DNA from: JAKVJE01 sp047722305
GTDB taxonomy: Bacteria; Actinomycetota; Actinomycetes; Actinomycetales; Microbacteriaceae
Direction of reading: 5' to 3'
Assembly (NCBI GenBank): GCA_047722305.1
Contig: JBDNYM010000001.1
Coordinates: 1-64,000 of the forward strand
DNA length: 64,000 nt
Position numbers and translations under genes: made by a program. Position 1 is the first letter of the stretch, and the number at the start of each line of letters is the position of its first letter. The notes below the pieces were generated by a model. It was not told the DNA's origin, did no database searches, and was given only the letters and a program-made list of their open reading frames with translations. Below are positions 1 through 8,288 of the stretch, in pieces.

Positions 1-401
1 GAGATGCCGGGCCGGGTCATCCGGTGCAGGGTGCGTTGCGCTTCGAGGCGATGCGCGGCGGCGAGTCGTCGGGCGGCGGGGTGGTCGCCGTGCGCCCAGC
101 ACGGGGCGGGGGCGTGCCGTCGGGCGGCGTTCAGCAGCCGGCGTCCCAGCCCCCGGCGGCGGGCGGCCGGGGCGACGGCGATCTCCCACACCCCGTCGGC
201 GTGCACCGCGGCGGCGTCGAGCCCGTCGTGGCCGTCATCGCCGGGCACCATCATGCCCTCGGCGCGCCGCTGCCCGATCAGGGCGAGCGTCTGGTCGTTG
301 AAAGGGGTCAGGCCGTCCTCGGCCCGGCAGCGGTCGGCCAACTCGCGCAGCCGGGGCAGGTCAGCGGGGCTGAGCCGCCGACTCGGCGGGAAGTCCGTCA
401 T
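1..401 (-). CDS. mshD: Mycothiol synthase (MshD), N-terminal part, cut by window start
   Basis: MshD acetylates the cysteinyl-glucosaminyl-inositol precursor in the last step of mycothiol synthesis, the actinobacterial thiol buffer. Only about the first 133 residues are inside the window. They show the first GNAT domain: a DGLTPFNDQTLALI stretch near residue 25, matching the MshD N-terminal signature, a VAPAARRRGLGRRLL acetyl-CoA binding loop, and a WAHGDHPAARRLA segment typical of MshD. The ATG at 401 overlaps the end of glnR by 41 bases, so the two genes are probably co-transcribed with glnR first. The C-terminal GNAT domain lies beyond position 1. Family assignment is firm; completeness cannot be judged. 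Confidence 0.85.
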   Translation of the reverse strand, partial: MTDFPPSRRLSPADLPRLRELADRCRAEDGLTPFNDQTLALIGQRRAEGMMVPGDDGHDGLDAAAVHADGVWEIAVAPAARRRGLGRRLLNAARRHAPAPCWAHGDHPAARRLAAAHRLEAQRTLHRMTRPGI

Positions 402-1059
402 GTTCATTCTCTGCGGCGTTGAAACGGTAGCCGACGTTGCGCACGGTGCCGATCAGCGAGTCGAGGTCGCCGAGCTTGGCGCGCAGCCGTCGCACATGCA
501 CGTCGACCGTCCGGGTGCCGCCGAAATAGTCGTAGCCCCACACCTCGCTGAGCAGCTGCTCACGGGTGAACACGCGGCTGGGGTGGGCGGCCAGGAACTT
601 CAGCAGTTCGAACTCCTTGAAGGTGAGGTCGAGCGGTTTGCCCCGCACCCGGGCGGAGTAGTTGGCCTCGTCGATGACCACCCCGGAGGCGCGGATGATG
701 TTCTCGGTGTCGTCGTCGACCGCATTGGCGATGCCGAGCCGCACCCGGGCGTCGGTCTCGGCGGGGGCGGCGGAGGCGAGGATGACGTCGGTGATGCCCC
801 ACTCGGGGCTGACCGCGGTGAGCCCGCCTTCGGTGAGCACCAGCAGGATGGGGGTGTGCACGCCGGTGGTGTGCATGACGGTGCAGAGGCGCCGGGCGGC
901 GGCGAGATCGCCGCGGCCGTCGACAATGAAGAGGTCGCAACTGGGGGCGAGGGCGATCTGGGAGGTCTGTTCGGGGACGACGTTGACCTGATGACCGAGC
1001 AGCCCGAGTGCGGGCAGCACTTCGTCATTTGCGTTGGTGAATACCACGAGGTGGGCCAA
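361..1059 (-). CDS. glnR: GlnR-type OmpR-family nitrogen regulator
   Basis: An atypical orphan response regulator that controls nitrogen assimilation genes in actinobacteria. The 232 residues comprise an N-terminal receiver-like domain (1-110) and a C-terminal winged helix. The receiver carries the GlnR-like stretches CDLFIVDGRGDL and LVLTEGGLTAVSPEWGI in place of a usual acidic phosphorylation pocket. The DNA-binding half contains DLTFKEFELLKFL, WGYDYFGGTRTVDVHVRRLR and GTVRNVGYRF, all close to known GlnR proteins. No histidine kinase is adjacent, as expected for GlnR. It precedes mshD in an overlapping pair. The start at 1059 gives a normal GlnR N-terminus (MAHLVVFTNAN). Target genes are inferred from family knowledge only. 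Confidence 0.9.
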   Translation of the reverse strand: MAHLVVFTNANDEVLPALGLLGHQVNVVPEQTSQIALAPSCDLFIVDGRGDLAAARRLCTVMHTTGVHTPILLVLTEGGLTAVSPEWGITDVILASAAPAETDARVRLGIANAVDDDTENIIRASGVVIDEANYSARVRGKPLDLTFKEFELLKFLAAHPSRVFTREQLLSEVWGYDYFGGTRTVDVHVRRLRAKLGDLDSLIGTVRNVGYRFNAAENEHDGLPAESAAQPR

Positions 1060-1127
1060 GCTCGCTCCCCTATCGACGGGTACATCATACCGGCGGTTGT
1101 GCCGGACGGTGTGCGTAGACTGCCCCC

Positions 1128-1265
1128 ATGCAGCTGACCGTGGTTCTGGAGATCTTCTGCGTCGGCCTCATCGCCCTGGCGGCGCTGGGGGCGGCGGCCT
1201 GGGCCGGGTGGGCGATTCGACGCATCCTGCGGCCCCTGCCGGTGGATGCCGAGGAGGCGCGGTGA
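1128..1265 (+). CDS. Small single-pass membrane protein (45 aa)
   Basis: A short frame beginning MQLTVVLEIFCVGLIALAAL. Residues about 4-30 form one hydrophobic membrane segment, followed by a basic stretch (IRRILRPL) and an acidic tail. Its TGA shares a base with the ATG of the nitrobindin-like gene (TGATG), which points to translational coupling and supports it being a real gene. It lies just after the divergent start of glnR. No family is recognised and no function is proposed. Confidence 0.6.
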   Translation: MQLTVVLEIFCVGLIALAALGAAAWAGWAIRRILRPLPVDAEEAR

Positions 1266-1888
1266 TGTTCGAGGTCCCCGTCGACCTGCCCGCCGAGGCC
1301 ATGCCGCTCAGCTGGTTGCTGGGCGTCTGGGAGGGCCGCGGCGTGGTCAGCTACGCGCCGGATGCCGGCTCGGACCGCGTCACCGAGTTCGAGTTCGGAC
1401 AGCGGGTCGCGTTCACCGACGACGGGCTGCCGGCCGTCAACTACAACTCGTTCACCTGGCGGCTCGACGCCGAGGCCACCCCGCTCAGCTCTGAAATGGG
1501 GTACTGGCGGCGGGCGCGGCCGAGCCGGGCGGCCGACCCGGGGCCGGGCCTGCTCGACGGCGCGGCGCCTGACGCGGGTCTCGACGCGGCCGGCGTGAGC
1601 GCGCTGCAGACCGAGCGGGGCCTGCCGCTGGAAGTGTCGGTGCTGCATGCCGACGGCGTCAGCGAGCTCTATGTGGGCTGGGTCAACGGCCCCCGCATCG
1701 ACCTGGCCACCGACACCGTGATGCGCTCGCAGCACGCCCGCCAGTACGACGCTGCGACGCGGATGTATGGGCTGGTGGAGCACCGGCTGATGTGGACGTG
1801 GGATGCGGGCATGTTCGGCAACCCGGTCGTCCCGCACGCGTCGGCGGTGCTCGAGAAGGTGTCCGGGCCGGGGAAGACCGTCCGGTGA
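1265..1888 (+). CDS. Nitrobindin-like heme-binding beta-barrel protein (FABP/DUF1794 family)
   Basis: A predicted 207-residue cytosolic ten-stranded beta-barrel protein of the family that includes mycobacterial and plant nitrobindins, which bind ferric heme and act on NO or peroxynitrite. The diagnostic N-terminal LSWLLGVWEGRGVVSY is near residues 15-30, followed by the barrel strands, and a PHASAVLEKV tail resembles the region holding the axial histidine. Between about residues 80 and 115 there is an insert rich in Gly, Ala and Pro (AADPGPGLLDGAAPDAG) that is longer than usual. The gene overlaps the small membrane gene before it and the ygfZ gene after it, so a three-gene operon is likely. 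Heme binding is inferred from family. Confidence 0.8.
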   Translation: MFEVPVDLPAEAMPLSWLLGVWEGRGVVSYAPDAGSDRVTEFEFGQRVAFTDDGLPAVNYNSFTWRLDAEATPLSSEMGYWRRARPSRAADPGPGLLDGAAPDAGLDAAGVSALQTERGLPLEVSVLHADGVSELYVGWVNGPRIDLATDTVMRSQHARQYDAATRMYGLVEHRLMWTWDAGMFGNPVVPHASAVLEKVSGPGKTVR

Positions 1889-3036
1889 CCGTCGGGCCAC
1901 AGAGCGGGCGCGCGCCGGCGGAGGCTTCGGCCCCGGACGCGCAGTCGCCTGAGGCGCCGCCCCCGCACGCGCAGTTGGGGAATCCGCTGGTCGAGCAGCG
2001 CGAGCTGGCTGCCGGCCGGGCCCTCGGCTGGGCGCCCCCGCTCGGGGCGGTGCGCCTGGAGGGGCCGGACGCGGCCGACTTCTGCGCCCGCCTGCTGTCG
2101 CGTACCCCGGGCACGGCCCCGGGCGACAGCACCGAGGCGCTGGTGCTCGATGCGGCCGGCCGCATCCGCTTCGCCCTGGGGCTGGTGGCCGACGCCGCCG
2201 GGTTCTGGGCGCTGTGCGAGGCGGATGTTGCCGCATCCTTCGCCGAGTGGGCGATCCGGATGCGCTTCCGCTCGCAGGTGACCGCCGCCGACCGGAGTGC
2301 GGAGGTGAGTGGGCTGGCCTGGTTCGGCGACCCCGACTGGGCGCCGGCGCTGCATCCCGTGGCCGTGTGGCGCGACCCGTGGGGCGCCGTGCAGCCCGGT
2401 GGCAGCCAGTACGCGGCGCCGGAGGCGGCCGATTACGCCGCCTGGACGCTGAAGATCGCGCTGGTGCCGACCGGCGAACTCGATGCGCGCCGCGCCGAGG
2501 CGGTGGCAGCGGGCGCGGGGGAGGCCGGCTGGCTGGCGCTGGAGGCGCTGCGCATCGCCGCGGCGCGCCCCCGGTTCGCCACCGAGGTGGACGAGCGCAC
2601 CCTGCCGGCGGAGGTCGACTGGCTGCGCACCGCGGTGCAGCTCGACAAGGGCTGCTTCCCCGGGCAGGAGTCGATCTCGAAGGTGCACGCCCTGGGCCGC
2701 CCCCCGCGCCGGCTGGTGCGCCTGCAGCTGGACGGCGCTCCGGACATCGCCCCCGGCGCCCCGGTCGAGGTGGATGGCACTCCCGTCGGGCGGGTCACCG
2801 CGGCGGCTGTGCACTGGGAGATGGGGCCGATCGCGCTGGCACTGGTGCGGCGGGAGACCCCGGCGTCCGCCGTGCTGACGGTCCGCGACGGCGACCGGCC
2901 CGTGTCCGCCGCGCAGGAGATCATTGTGCCTCCGGACGCCGCGGGGACGGCCGCCGCCGAGGTGCGGGGGCTGCGGCGGCGGCTGCGGGCCGCGGGGCGC
3001 GCTCATCCGGGCGCATCCGCTCGCCGCCTACACTGA
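1885..3036 (+). CDS. ygfZ: YgfZ/GcvT-type folate-binding protein
   Basis: A tetrahydrofolate-dependent protein that supports repair or assembly of iron-sulfur enzymes, related to the T protein of glycine cleavage. The 383 residues include the family hallmark KGCFPGQES near residue 255 (K-G-C-x-x-G-Q-E), whose cysteine is essential in YgfZ, followed by a C-terminal beta-barrel (RRLVRLQLDG onwards). A GTG start at 1885 overlaps the stop of the previous gene (GTGA). The first 30 residues are low-complexity and may be dispensable. The heme-protein neighbour upstream suggests a shared link to redox cofactor maintenance, which is inference. Confidence 0.85.
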   Translation: MTVGPQSGRAPAEASAPDAQSPEAPPPHAQLGNPLVEQRELAAGRALGWAPPLGAVRLEGPDAADFCARLLSRTPGTAPGDSTEALVLDAAGRIRFALGLVADAAGFWALCEADVAASFAEWAIRMRFRSQVTAADRSAEVSGLAWFGDPDWAPALHPVAVWRDPWGAVQPGGSQYAAPEAADYAAWTLKIALVPTGELDARRAEAVAAGAGEAGWLALEALRIAAARPRFATEVDERTLPAEVDWLRTAVQLDKGCFPGQESISKVHALGRPPRRLVRLQLDGAPDIAPGAPVEVDGTPVGRVTAAAVHWEMGPIALALVRRETPASAVLTVRDGDRPVSAAQEIIVPPDAAGTAAAEVRGLRRRLRAAGRAHPGASARRLH

Positions 3037-3040
3037 GACC

Positions 3041-3814
3041 ATGACCGCTTCCGCTGAGGCCCGGGCCCCCTACACGCTGGTGCTGCTGCGCCACGGCAAG
3101 AGCGAATGGAACGCCCTGAATCGATTCTGCGGCTGGGTCGACGCCGATCTGGCCGAGACCGGCACCGTGGAGGCGCGCCGCGCCGGCGTGCTGCTGCGCG
3201 ACCGGGGCGTGCTGCCGGATGTGGTGCACACCTCCCGGCTGCAGCGGGCCATCAAGACCGCTCACCTCGCCCTCGACGCCGCCGATCGGCTCTGGATCGA
3301 CGTGCGGCGCTCGTGGCGGCTGAACGAGCGCCACTACGGCGCCCTGCAGGGGCGCGACAAGGCCGAGACCCTGGCCGAGTACGGCGAGACGCAGTTCATG
3401 GCCTGGCGGCGCTCCTATGACGTGCGCCCGCCGGAGATCTCCGACGACGACCAGTTCTCGCAGGCCCACGACCCCCGCTACGCCGACCTCGACCAGGTGC
3501 CGCGCGCGGAATGCCTCCAGGACGTGCTCGAGCGGCTGCTGCCGTACTGGCGCTCGGCCATCGTCCCCGATCTGCGGGCGGGCCGCACCGTCCTCGTGGC
3601 CGCGCACGGCAACTCGCTGCGGGCCCTCATCAAGCACCTGGACGGGCTGAGCGCCGCCGAGATCTCGGGCGTCAACGTCCCCACCGGCATCCCGCTCGTG
3701 TACCGGCTGGGCGCGGACCTCGCCCCGTTGATTCCCGGCGGGGAATATCTCGATCCCGAGGCCGCGGCGGCCGGCGCCGCCGAGGTCGCCGCCCAGGGGC
3801 ACGCTTCCGCCTGA
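3041..3814 (+). CDS. gpmA: 2,3-bisphosphoglycerate-dependent phosphoglycerate mutase
   Basis: Interconverts 3- and 2-phosphoglycerate in glycolysis and gluconeogenesis in the cytosol. The 257-residue protein has the phosphohistidine motif LLRHGKSEWN at about 15-24, the substrate loop RFCGWVDADL, the acid-base region LNERHYGALQGRDK and the second catalytic histidine in AAHGNSLRALIKHLDG. Length agrees with the cofactor-dependent family (about 250 residues). A long CarD leader separates it from the next gene. The Cys in FCGW replaces the more common Thr of FTGW; effect unknown. Confidence 0.93.
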   Translation: MTASAEARAPYTLVLLRHGKSEWNALNRFCGWVDADLAETGTVEARRAGVLLRDRGVLPDVVHTSRLQRAIKTAHLALDAADRLWIDVRRSWRLNERHYGALQGRDKAETLAEYGETQFMAWRRSYDVRPPEISDDDQFSQAHDPRYADLDQVPRAECLQDVLERLLPYWRSAIVPDLRAGRTVLVAAHGNSLRALIKHLDGLSAAEISGVNVPTGIPLVYRLGADLAPLIPGGEYLDPEAAAAGAAEVAAQGHASA

Positions 3815-3907
3815 CCTCCGCGGTCGGCCGGTGCCCGTACGCCTCCGCCGGCCTCACGAAACGGCGTCTGGTGCGCCGTTGAGCCGATCGGCGACGATCC
3901 GCCCGGG

Positions 3908-3933
3908 TTATCCACAGGGCGATGTGATATACT
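3908..3933 (+). promoter_or_regulatory. carD upstream region: DnaA-box 9-mer and extended -10 element
   Basis: TTATCCACA at 3908-3916 is a perfect match to the strong DnaA box. TGATATACT at 3925-3933 reads as an extended -10 (TG-n-TATACT) about 25 bases before the carD start. The DnaA box lies where the -35 contacts would be. The promoter role is inferred from position and sequence. Confidence 0.45.
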
Positions 3934-3957
3934 GCCCGCGCTCAGGAGGCCCCCTAT

Positions 3958-4440
3958 ATGAAATTGAAAGTCGGCGAGACCGTCGTCTACCCGCACCATG
4001 GAGCCGCAGTCATCGAGAAAGTCGGCAAACGAACCTTCAAAGGTGAAGAGCACGTCTATCTGACGCTGCGCGTCCTCCAGGGCAATCTGACCATCATGGT
4101 GCCGAAAGACGCCGTCGAAGAGGTCGGTGTCCGCGACGTGATCGACAAAGAGGGCGTCAAGAAGGTCTTCGAGGTGCTGCGCGCCCCCTTCACCGAGGAG
4201 TCCACCAACTGGTCGCGGCGCTACAAGGCCAACGTCGAGAAGCTGGCCAGCGGCGAGGTCATCAAGGTGTCCGAGGTCGTCCGCGACCTGTGGCGCCGGG
4301 ATCAGGACCGGGGGCTGTCCGCCGGCGAGAAGCGGATGCTGGTGCGGGCGCGCCAGATCCTCGTCTCCGAGCTGGCCCTGGCCGAGAAGACCACCGAGGA
4401 GAAGGCCGACGCGAAGCTCGACGAGGTGCTCGCGTCCTGA
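3958..4440 (+). CDS. carD: CarD family RNA polymerase-binding transcription factor
   Basis: CarD binds the RNA polymerase beta subunit and stabilises the open promoter complex, strongly so at rRNA promoters, and is essential in mycobacteria. The 160 residues match the family size of about 162. The N-terminal RNA polymerase interaction domain begins MKLKVGETVVYPHHGAAVIE, and the helical C-terminal DNA-binding domain contains NWSRRYKANVEKLASG and DLWRRDQDRGLSAGEKRML. A clear ribosome site (CAGGAGG) lies 8 bases upstream. It is followed by cysS and rlmB, part of the conserved actinobacterial carD neighbourhood, but without ispD or ispF in between. Confidence 0.95.
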   Translation: MKLKVGETVVYPHHGAAVIEKVGKRTFKGEEHVYLTLRVLQGNLTIMVPKDAVEEVGVRDVIDKEGVKKVFEVLRAPFTEESTNWSRRYKANVEKLASGEVIKVSEVVRDLWRRDQDRGLSAGEKRMLVRARQILVSELALAEKTTEEKADAKLDEVLAS

Positions 4441-4514
4441 GCCCGCGGCTCTGATCGGCCGTCATCGAATGTGACCGGCGCTCGTCCCCGGCGCCGTCTG
4501 GATAGGGTGGGAAC

Positions 4515-5927
4515 ATGCGTCTGTTCGACACGAAGACCCAGTCCCTGCAAGAGGTGCAGCCCATCCAACCGGGCCGTCTCGGCGTCTACGTGTGCGGACC
4601 CACCGTCCAGTCGGCTCCCCACATCGGGCACCTGCGGTCGGCCCTGATCTACGACATCCTGCGCCGATGGATGACCTACTCGGGTCTGCACGTCACCCTC
4701 GTGCGCAACGTCACCGACATCGACGACAAGATCCTCGCCAATGCCCAGACCACCGGCGAGCCCTGGTGGGCGCTCGCCTACCGGGTCGAGCGCGACTTCA
4801 ACCGCGCCTACGACGCCCTGGGCATCCTGCCCCCCACCTACGAGCCGCGGGCCACCGGCACCATCGAGCGCATCCAGCTGCTCATCGAGCTGCTCATCGA
4901 GCACGGACACGCCTATCGCGCCAACGACGACTCCGGCGACGTCTACTTCGACACCGCGTCGTGGCAGCGCTATGGCGAGCTGACCCATCAGCGCGTCGAG
5001 GACATGGTCTCCGACGACGCCAGCGAGCGCGGCAAGCGCGCCTCCATCGACTTCGCCCTGTGGAAGGGGCGCAAGGACGGCGAGCCCGAGTCGGCGTCCT
5101 GGCCCTCCCCCTGGGGCCGGGGCCGGCCCGGCTGGCACATCGAGTGCTCGGCGATGTCGACCCTGTACCTGGGCGGCGCGTTCGACATCCACGGCGGCGG
5201 GCTCGATCTGCGTTTCCCCCACCACGAGAACGAGCTCGCCCAGACCGCGGCGGCCGGCTACGAGGGGCCGCGCATCTGGATGCACAACGGCCTGGTCTCG
5301 GTCGGCGGGCAGAAGATGAGCAAGTCGTTGGGCAACTCGGTATTCGCCTCCGAACTGCTCGACGAGGCCGACCCCGCCACGCTGCGCTACTTTCTGGGCG
5401 CGGCCCACTACCGCTCGACGCTCGAGTACTCGCCGCAGCTGCTCGGCGAGGCGCGGGCCGCCGTGGGGCGCATCCGCACGTTCCTGACGCGCGCGGCCGC
5501 GGCGCTGCGCGCCGCCGACGTGGACCTCGACGACGGGGGCGTCGCCGGCAGCCTCGTGCCCATCCAGTTCGCGCAGGCCATGGACGACGACCTCGGCGTG
5601 CCGCAGGCGCTCGCCGTGCTGCACGACGCCGTCCACCGCGGCAACGGGCTGTTCGACGATGCCGAGGGGCTCGCCGGCGTCTACCGGTCGGTGACCGCCA
5701 TGCTGGCAGTGCTCGGCATCGACCTGGCGTCCGACGCGGCCTCCGCAGACAGCATCCCGCTGCGCACGGCCCTCGACGCCCTGGTGCCGGCCCTGCTCGA
5801 CGAGCGCCAGCAGGCCCGGGCCGCCCACGACTACGCCCGCGCGGACCAGCTGCGGGATCGCCTGGTCGACGCCGGCATCGCGGTTGAAGACACCCCCGAC
5901 GGGGCGAAATGGAGGATCGATGGCTAA
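4515..5927 (+). CDS. cysS: Cysteine-tRNA ligase
   Basis: Charges tRNA-Cys with cysteine using ATP. The 470-residue class I synthetase has the HIGH motif in APHIGHLRSAL (about residues 34-44), KMSKSLGN for ATP binding at about 266-273, and zinc ligands in VCGPT, HIECSAM and PHHENE. The C-terminal helical anticodon domain ends at the final residues with no extension. It is separate from the mycothiol ligase MshC paralogue, judging by the full C-terminal anticodon domain. Its last codons overlap the rlmB start by 8 bases, indicating an operon. Confidence 0.95.
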   Translation: MRLFDTKTQSLQEVQPIQPGRLGVYVCGPTVQSAPHIGHLRSALIYDILRRWMTYSGLHVTLVRNVTDIDDKILANAQTTGEPWWALAYRVERDFNRAYDALGILPPTYEPRATGTIERIQLLIELLIEHGHAYRANDDSGDVYFDTASWQRYGELTHQRVEDMVSDDASERGKRASIDFALWKGRKDGEPESASWPSPWGRGRPGWHIECSAMSTLYLGGAFDIHGGGLDLRFPHHENELAQTAAAGYEGPRIWMHNGLVSVGGQKMSKSLGNSVFASELLDEADPATLRYFLGAAHYRSTLEYSPQLLGEARAAVGRIRTFLTRAAAALRAADVDLDDGGVAGSLVPIQFAQAMDDDLGVPQALAVLHDAVHRGNGLFDDAEGLAGVYRSVTAMLAVLGIDLASDAASADSIPLRTALDALVPALLDERQQARAAHDYARADQLRDRLVDAGIAVEDTPDGAKWRIDG

Positions 5928-6894
5928 GAAGTCGCGGGCGGGCGCAGTGCGCCGCTCATCGAAGGCCCCCGCCGCCGGGTCCGGTGGCCGCGGCCGCAAG
6001 GCGCTGCAGGGCCGCGGGCCCACGCCGAAGGCGGAGGACCGCCCGGGCCACGTCCGCTACCAGGGGAAGCCGTCGTCCCAGGGGGCGTCGCGCGGCGGCG
6101 GCCGGCCCACCGTGCACAAGTCGCGCGGCGTGCAGCTCATCTTCGGGCGCAACGCCGTCCTGGAGGCGCTGCGCGCCCGGGTCCCCGTCTCCAAGCTGAT
6201 CGTCGCCGAGCACGTCGACATGGATGCCCGGCTGCGCGACGTGCTCGACATCGCCTCGCACCGCAACATCGCGGTGGTGCGCGTCCCCCGTCCCGAACTC
6301 GACCGCATCACCGGGCCCGAGGCCGTGCACCAGGGCATCGCCATGCAGGTGCCGCCCTACCGGTACGCGCGCCTGGAGGGCCTGCTGCAGGCCGCCGCCG
6401 ACCGCGGCACGGCGCCGCTGATCGTGGCGCTGGACGGCGTGACCGATCCCCGCAACCTGGGCGCCATCATCCGCTCCGTCGCCGCCTTTGGGGGCACCGG
6501 GGTGCTGCTGCCCGAACGGCGGTCCGTGGGCGTCACCGCGGCGGCCTGGAAGACCTCCGCCGGCGCGGCCCTGCGGGTACCCGTCGCGATGGTGCCGAAC
6601 CTCAACCAGGCGCTCAAAGAGCTGCGCCAGGACGGCCTGTTCATCCTCGGCCTCGACGGGCACGGCGACACGCCGCTGCCATCGCTCCGCATCGCCGCCG
6701 AGCCGCTCGTGCTGGTCGTGGGCAGCGAGGGCAAAGGCATTTCGCGGTTGGTGGCCGAGAACTGCGACCAGATCGTCTCCATCCCGATCGCGGCCGACAC
6801 CGAGAGCCTCAACGCCGGGATCGCCGCCGCCGTCGCGCTCTACGCGATCTCCACCGCCCGGGCGCAGGCGCAGGACGGCGCCGGGCCCGACTGA
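5920..6894 (+). CDS. rlmB: 23S rRNA (guanosine-2'-O)-methyltransferase RlmB-like (SpoU/TrmH family)
   Basis: A knotted SPOUT methyltransferase predicted to 2'-O-methylate 23S rRNA. A basic disordered tail (residues 1-65, rich in Lys, Arg and Gly) precedes a substrate-binding domain starting VQLIFGRNAVLEAL, then the catalytic domain with the three SpoU motifs: TDPRNLGAIIRSVAAFG, LVVGSEGKGISRLV and IPIAADTESLNAGIAAAVAL. The ATG at 5920 has GGAGG 4 bases upstream and overlaps the cysS end. The linked cysS-rlmB pair is conserved in actinobacteria. Exact target nucleotide is inferred from family. Confidence 0.9.
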   Translation: MAKKSRAGAVRRSSKAPAAGSGGRGRKALQGRGPTPKAEDRPGHVRYQGKPSSQGASRGGGRPTVHKSRGVQLIFGRNAVLEALRARVPVSKLIVAEHVDMDARLRDVLDIASHRNIAVVRVPRPELDRITGPEAVHQGIAMQVPPYRYARLEGLLQAAADRGTAPLIVALDGVTDPRNLGAIIRSVAAFGGTGVLLPERRSVGVTAAAWKTSAGAALRVPVAMVPNLNQALKELRQDGLFILGLDGHGDTPLPSLRIAAEPLVLVVGSEGKGISRLVAENCDQIVSIPIAADTESLNAGIAAAVALYAISTARAQAQDGAGPD

Positions 6895-6996
6895 CCGGGC
6901 GTCCGGTCACTTCCGGCTTGGGGCGAATTCGCACCTGGAGCCGGATACCATGAGCACACTGCCGATTTCCACGCGATGAAGGGACCAGGACCGAAC

Positions 6997-7953
6997 ATGG
7001 CCGAAACTCCGGAGGGCGAGCCCGTCTCGCAACCGACCTCGAAGAACTCGGCTCGACGCGAGGCCGCCCGACGCAAGGCCCAGGAGATCCAGCAGCAGGA
7101 GCAGCGCCGCAAGCGCCGCCGTCGGCTGCTGACCCAGCTGAGCATCGTGCTCGGGCTGCTGATCGTCGCCGCGCTCGTGGTCGGGCTCGTCAACGTCCTG
7201 TCCCGCCCCAGCGGCAAGGCCCCGACCAACATGGCCAGCGGCGGTATCCTGCTCGTCGAAGGCCTGAAAGCCGAACGCACGTCGGCTCCCGCCGTCAACG
7301 CAGACCCCGTATTCAAGGCGAAGGGCACCGAAGAGCGCCCGCTCGTGCAGGTCTACCTCGACTACATGTGCCCCTACTGCGGCCAGTTCGAGCAGCAGAA
7401 CACCGACTTCCTGCGGGCCCAGGTGGCCGACGGCTCGGCGCTGCTGCAGATCCACCCCATCGCCGCGCTCGACGCCGCCAGCACCACCAACTACTCGACC
7501 CGGGCGGCCAACGCGGCCGCGGCGGTCGCAACGTACGCTCCGGACAGCTTCTTCGACTTCAACACGCTCATGTTCAACAACCAGCCCGAAGAGCAGTCCG
7601 CCGGCCTCACCGACGCCCGCATCGGGGACCTCGCCGAGCAGGCCGTGAAGAAGACCGGCGGCAGCGCCACGGCGGTGAAGAACATCCGGGCGGCCATCAA
7701 GTCGCAGCGCTTCAAGGGATGGGTTGCCGAGCAGACCACCTGGGCGCAGAACCACAAGGTGCCCGGCAGCAACAAATCCAAGCCGCCGCTGCAGATCGGC
7801 ACCCCGGTGGTGTACGTCAACGGGAAGTACTGGACCAACGACTTCTCCGGGTCGAAGGCCCTCTCGTTCACCACCTTCTTCACCAAGGTGGCCAGCGGCG
7901 ACTCGTCCACGGCCGCGGTGAGCCCCAGCCCCTCCGCCAGCCCTAGCAGCTGA
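6997..7953 (+). CDS. Membrane-anchored DsbA-like thioredoxin-fold protein
   Basis: A predicted extracytoplasmic thiol-disulfide oxidoreductase. Residues 1-45 are charged and cytoplasmic (helical, Gln/Arg rich), followed by one membrane segment LSIVLGLLIVAALVVGLVNVL. The outer domain has the redox motif CPYC in YMCPYCGQFEQQN, a helical insertion and the cis-Pro loop GTPVVYVNGKYW, all as in the DsbA/MdbA-like family of actinobacteria. A Ser/Pro tail ends the protein. The ATG at 6997 is preferred because AGGACC lies just upstream; an ATG at 6976 is possible. It stands alone before tRNA-Thr. Confidence 0.85.
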   Translation: MAETPEGEPVSQPTSKNSARREAARRKAQEIQQQEQRRKRRRRLLTQLSIVLGLLIVAALVVGLVNVLSRPSGKAPTNMASGGILLVEGLKAERTSAPAVNADPVFKAKGTEERPLVQVYLDYMCPYCGQFEQQNTDFLRAQVADGSALLQIHPIAALDAASTTNYSTRAANAAAAVATYAPDSFFDFNTLMFNNQPEEQSAGLTDARIGDLAEQAVKKTGGSATAVKNIRAAIKSQRFKGWVAEQTTWAQNHKVPGSNKSKPPLQIGTPVVYVNGKYWTNDFSGSKALSFTTFFTKVASGDSSTAAVSPSPSASPSS

Positions 7954-8005
7954 TCGCCGGCCTGGCCCGACGGCCGGTAGGATGATCGGGTGCCCGCGGG
8001 CACCT

Positions 8006-8078
8006 GCCGACTTAGCTCATCCGGTAGAGCACCTGTCTTGTAAACAGGAGGTGGCGGGTTCGAGTCCCGCAGTCGGCT
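8006..8078 (+). tRNA. tRNA-Thr (anticodon TGT)
   Basis: A 73-base cloverleaf. The acceptor stem GCCGACT pairs with AGTCGGC, the anticodon stem CCTGT/ACAGG holds the loop CTTGTAA with anticodon TGT, and the T arm is GCGGG-TTCGAGT-CCCGC. The 3' CCA is not encoded. It reads ACA codons. The sequence just after it changes to a lower GC content. Confidence 0.95.
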
Positions 8079-8155
8079 CAACCAAGCCGATCTTTGTCTC
8101 TGTCGATGCTCGGACTCATCGTTTACTCATCACTGTTCTCTGCACATCATGGCCG

Positions 8156-8164
8156 TTATCCACA
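8156..8164 (+). other. DnaA-box 9-mer in intergenic DNA
   Basis: A second perfect TTATCCACA, in the spacer between tRNA-Thr and the DUF2335 gene. The stretch 8079-8288 otherwise shows no gene of its own, apart from the start of a competing frame at 8224. A replication-related role is not shown. Confidence 0.35.
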
Positions 8165-8288
8165 GGCGGTCGGTATCCCTGGGGTGAAGCTCGGATCTGC
8201 CCTAGGCTTACGCGCACGAATCGATGGAAATGCGAGTGGTCCACTCGCTGCTCAGCAAAGTGAGTGAGTATCGAGATGGAGATCAGCG

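Noticed and set aside
8006..8078. tRNA-Thr as an attachment site of an integrated element
   Set aside because: No second copy of the tRNA 3' end and no integrase gene were seen downstream; kept only as a compositional observation.
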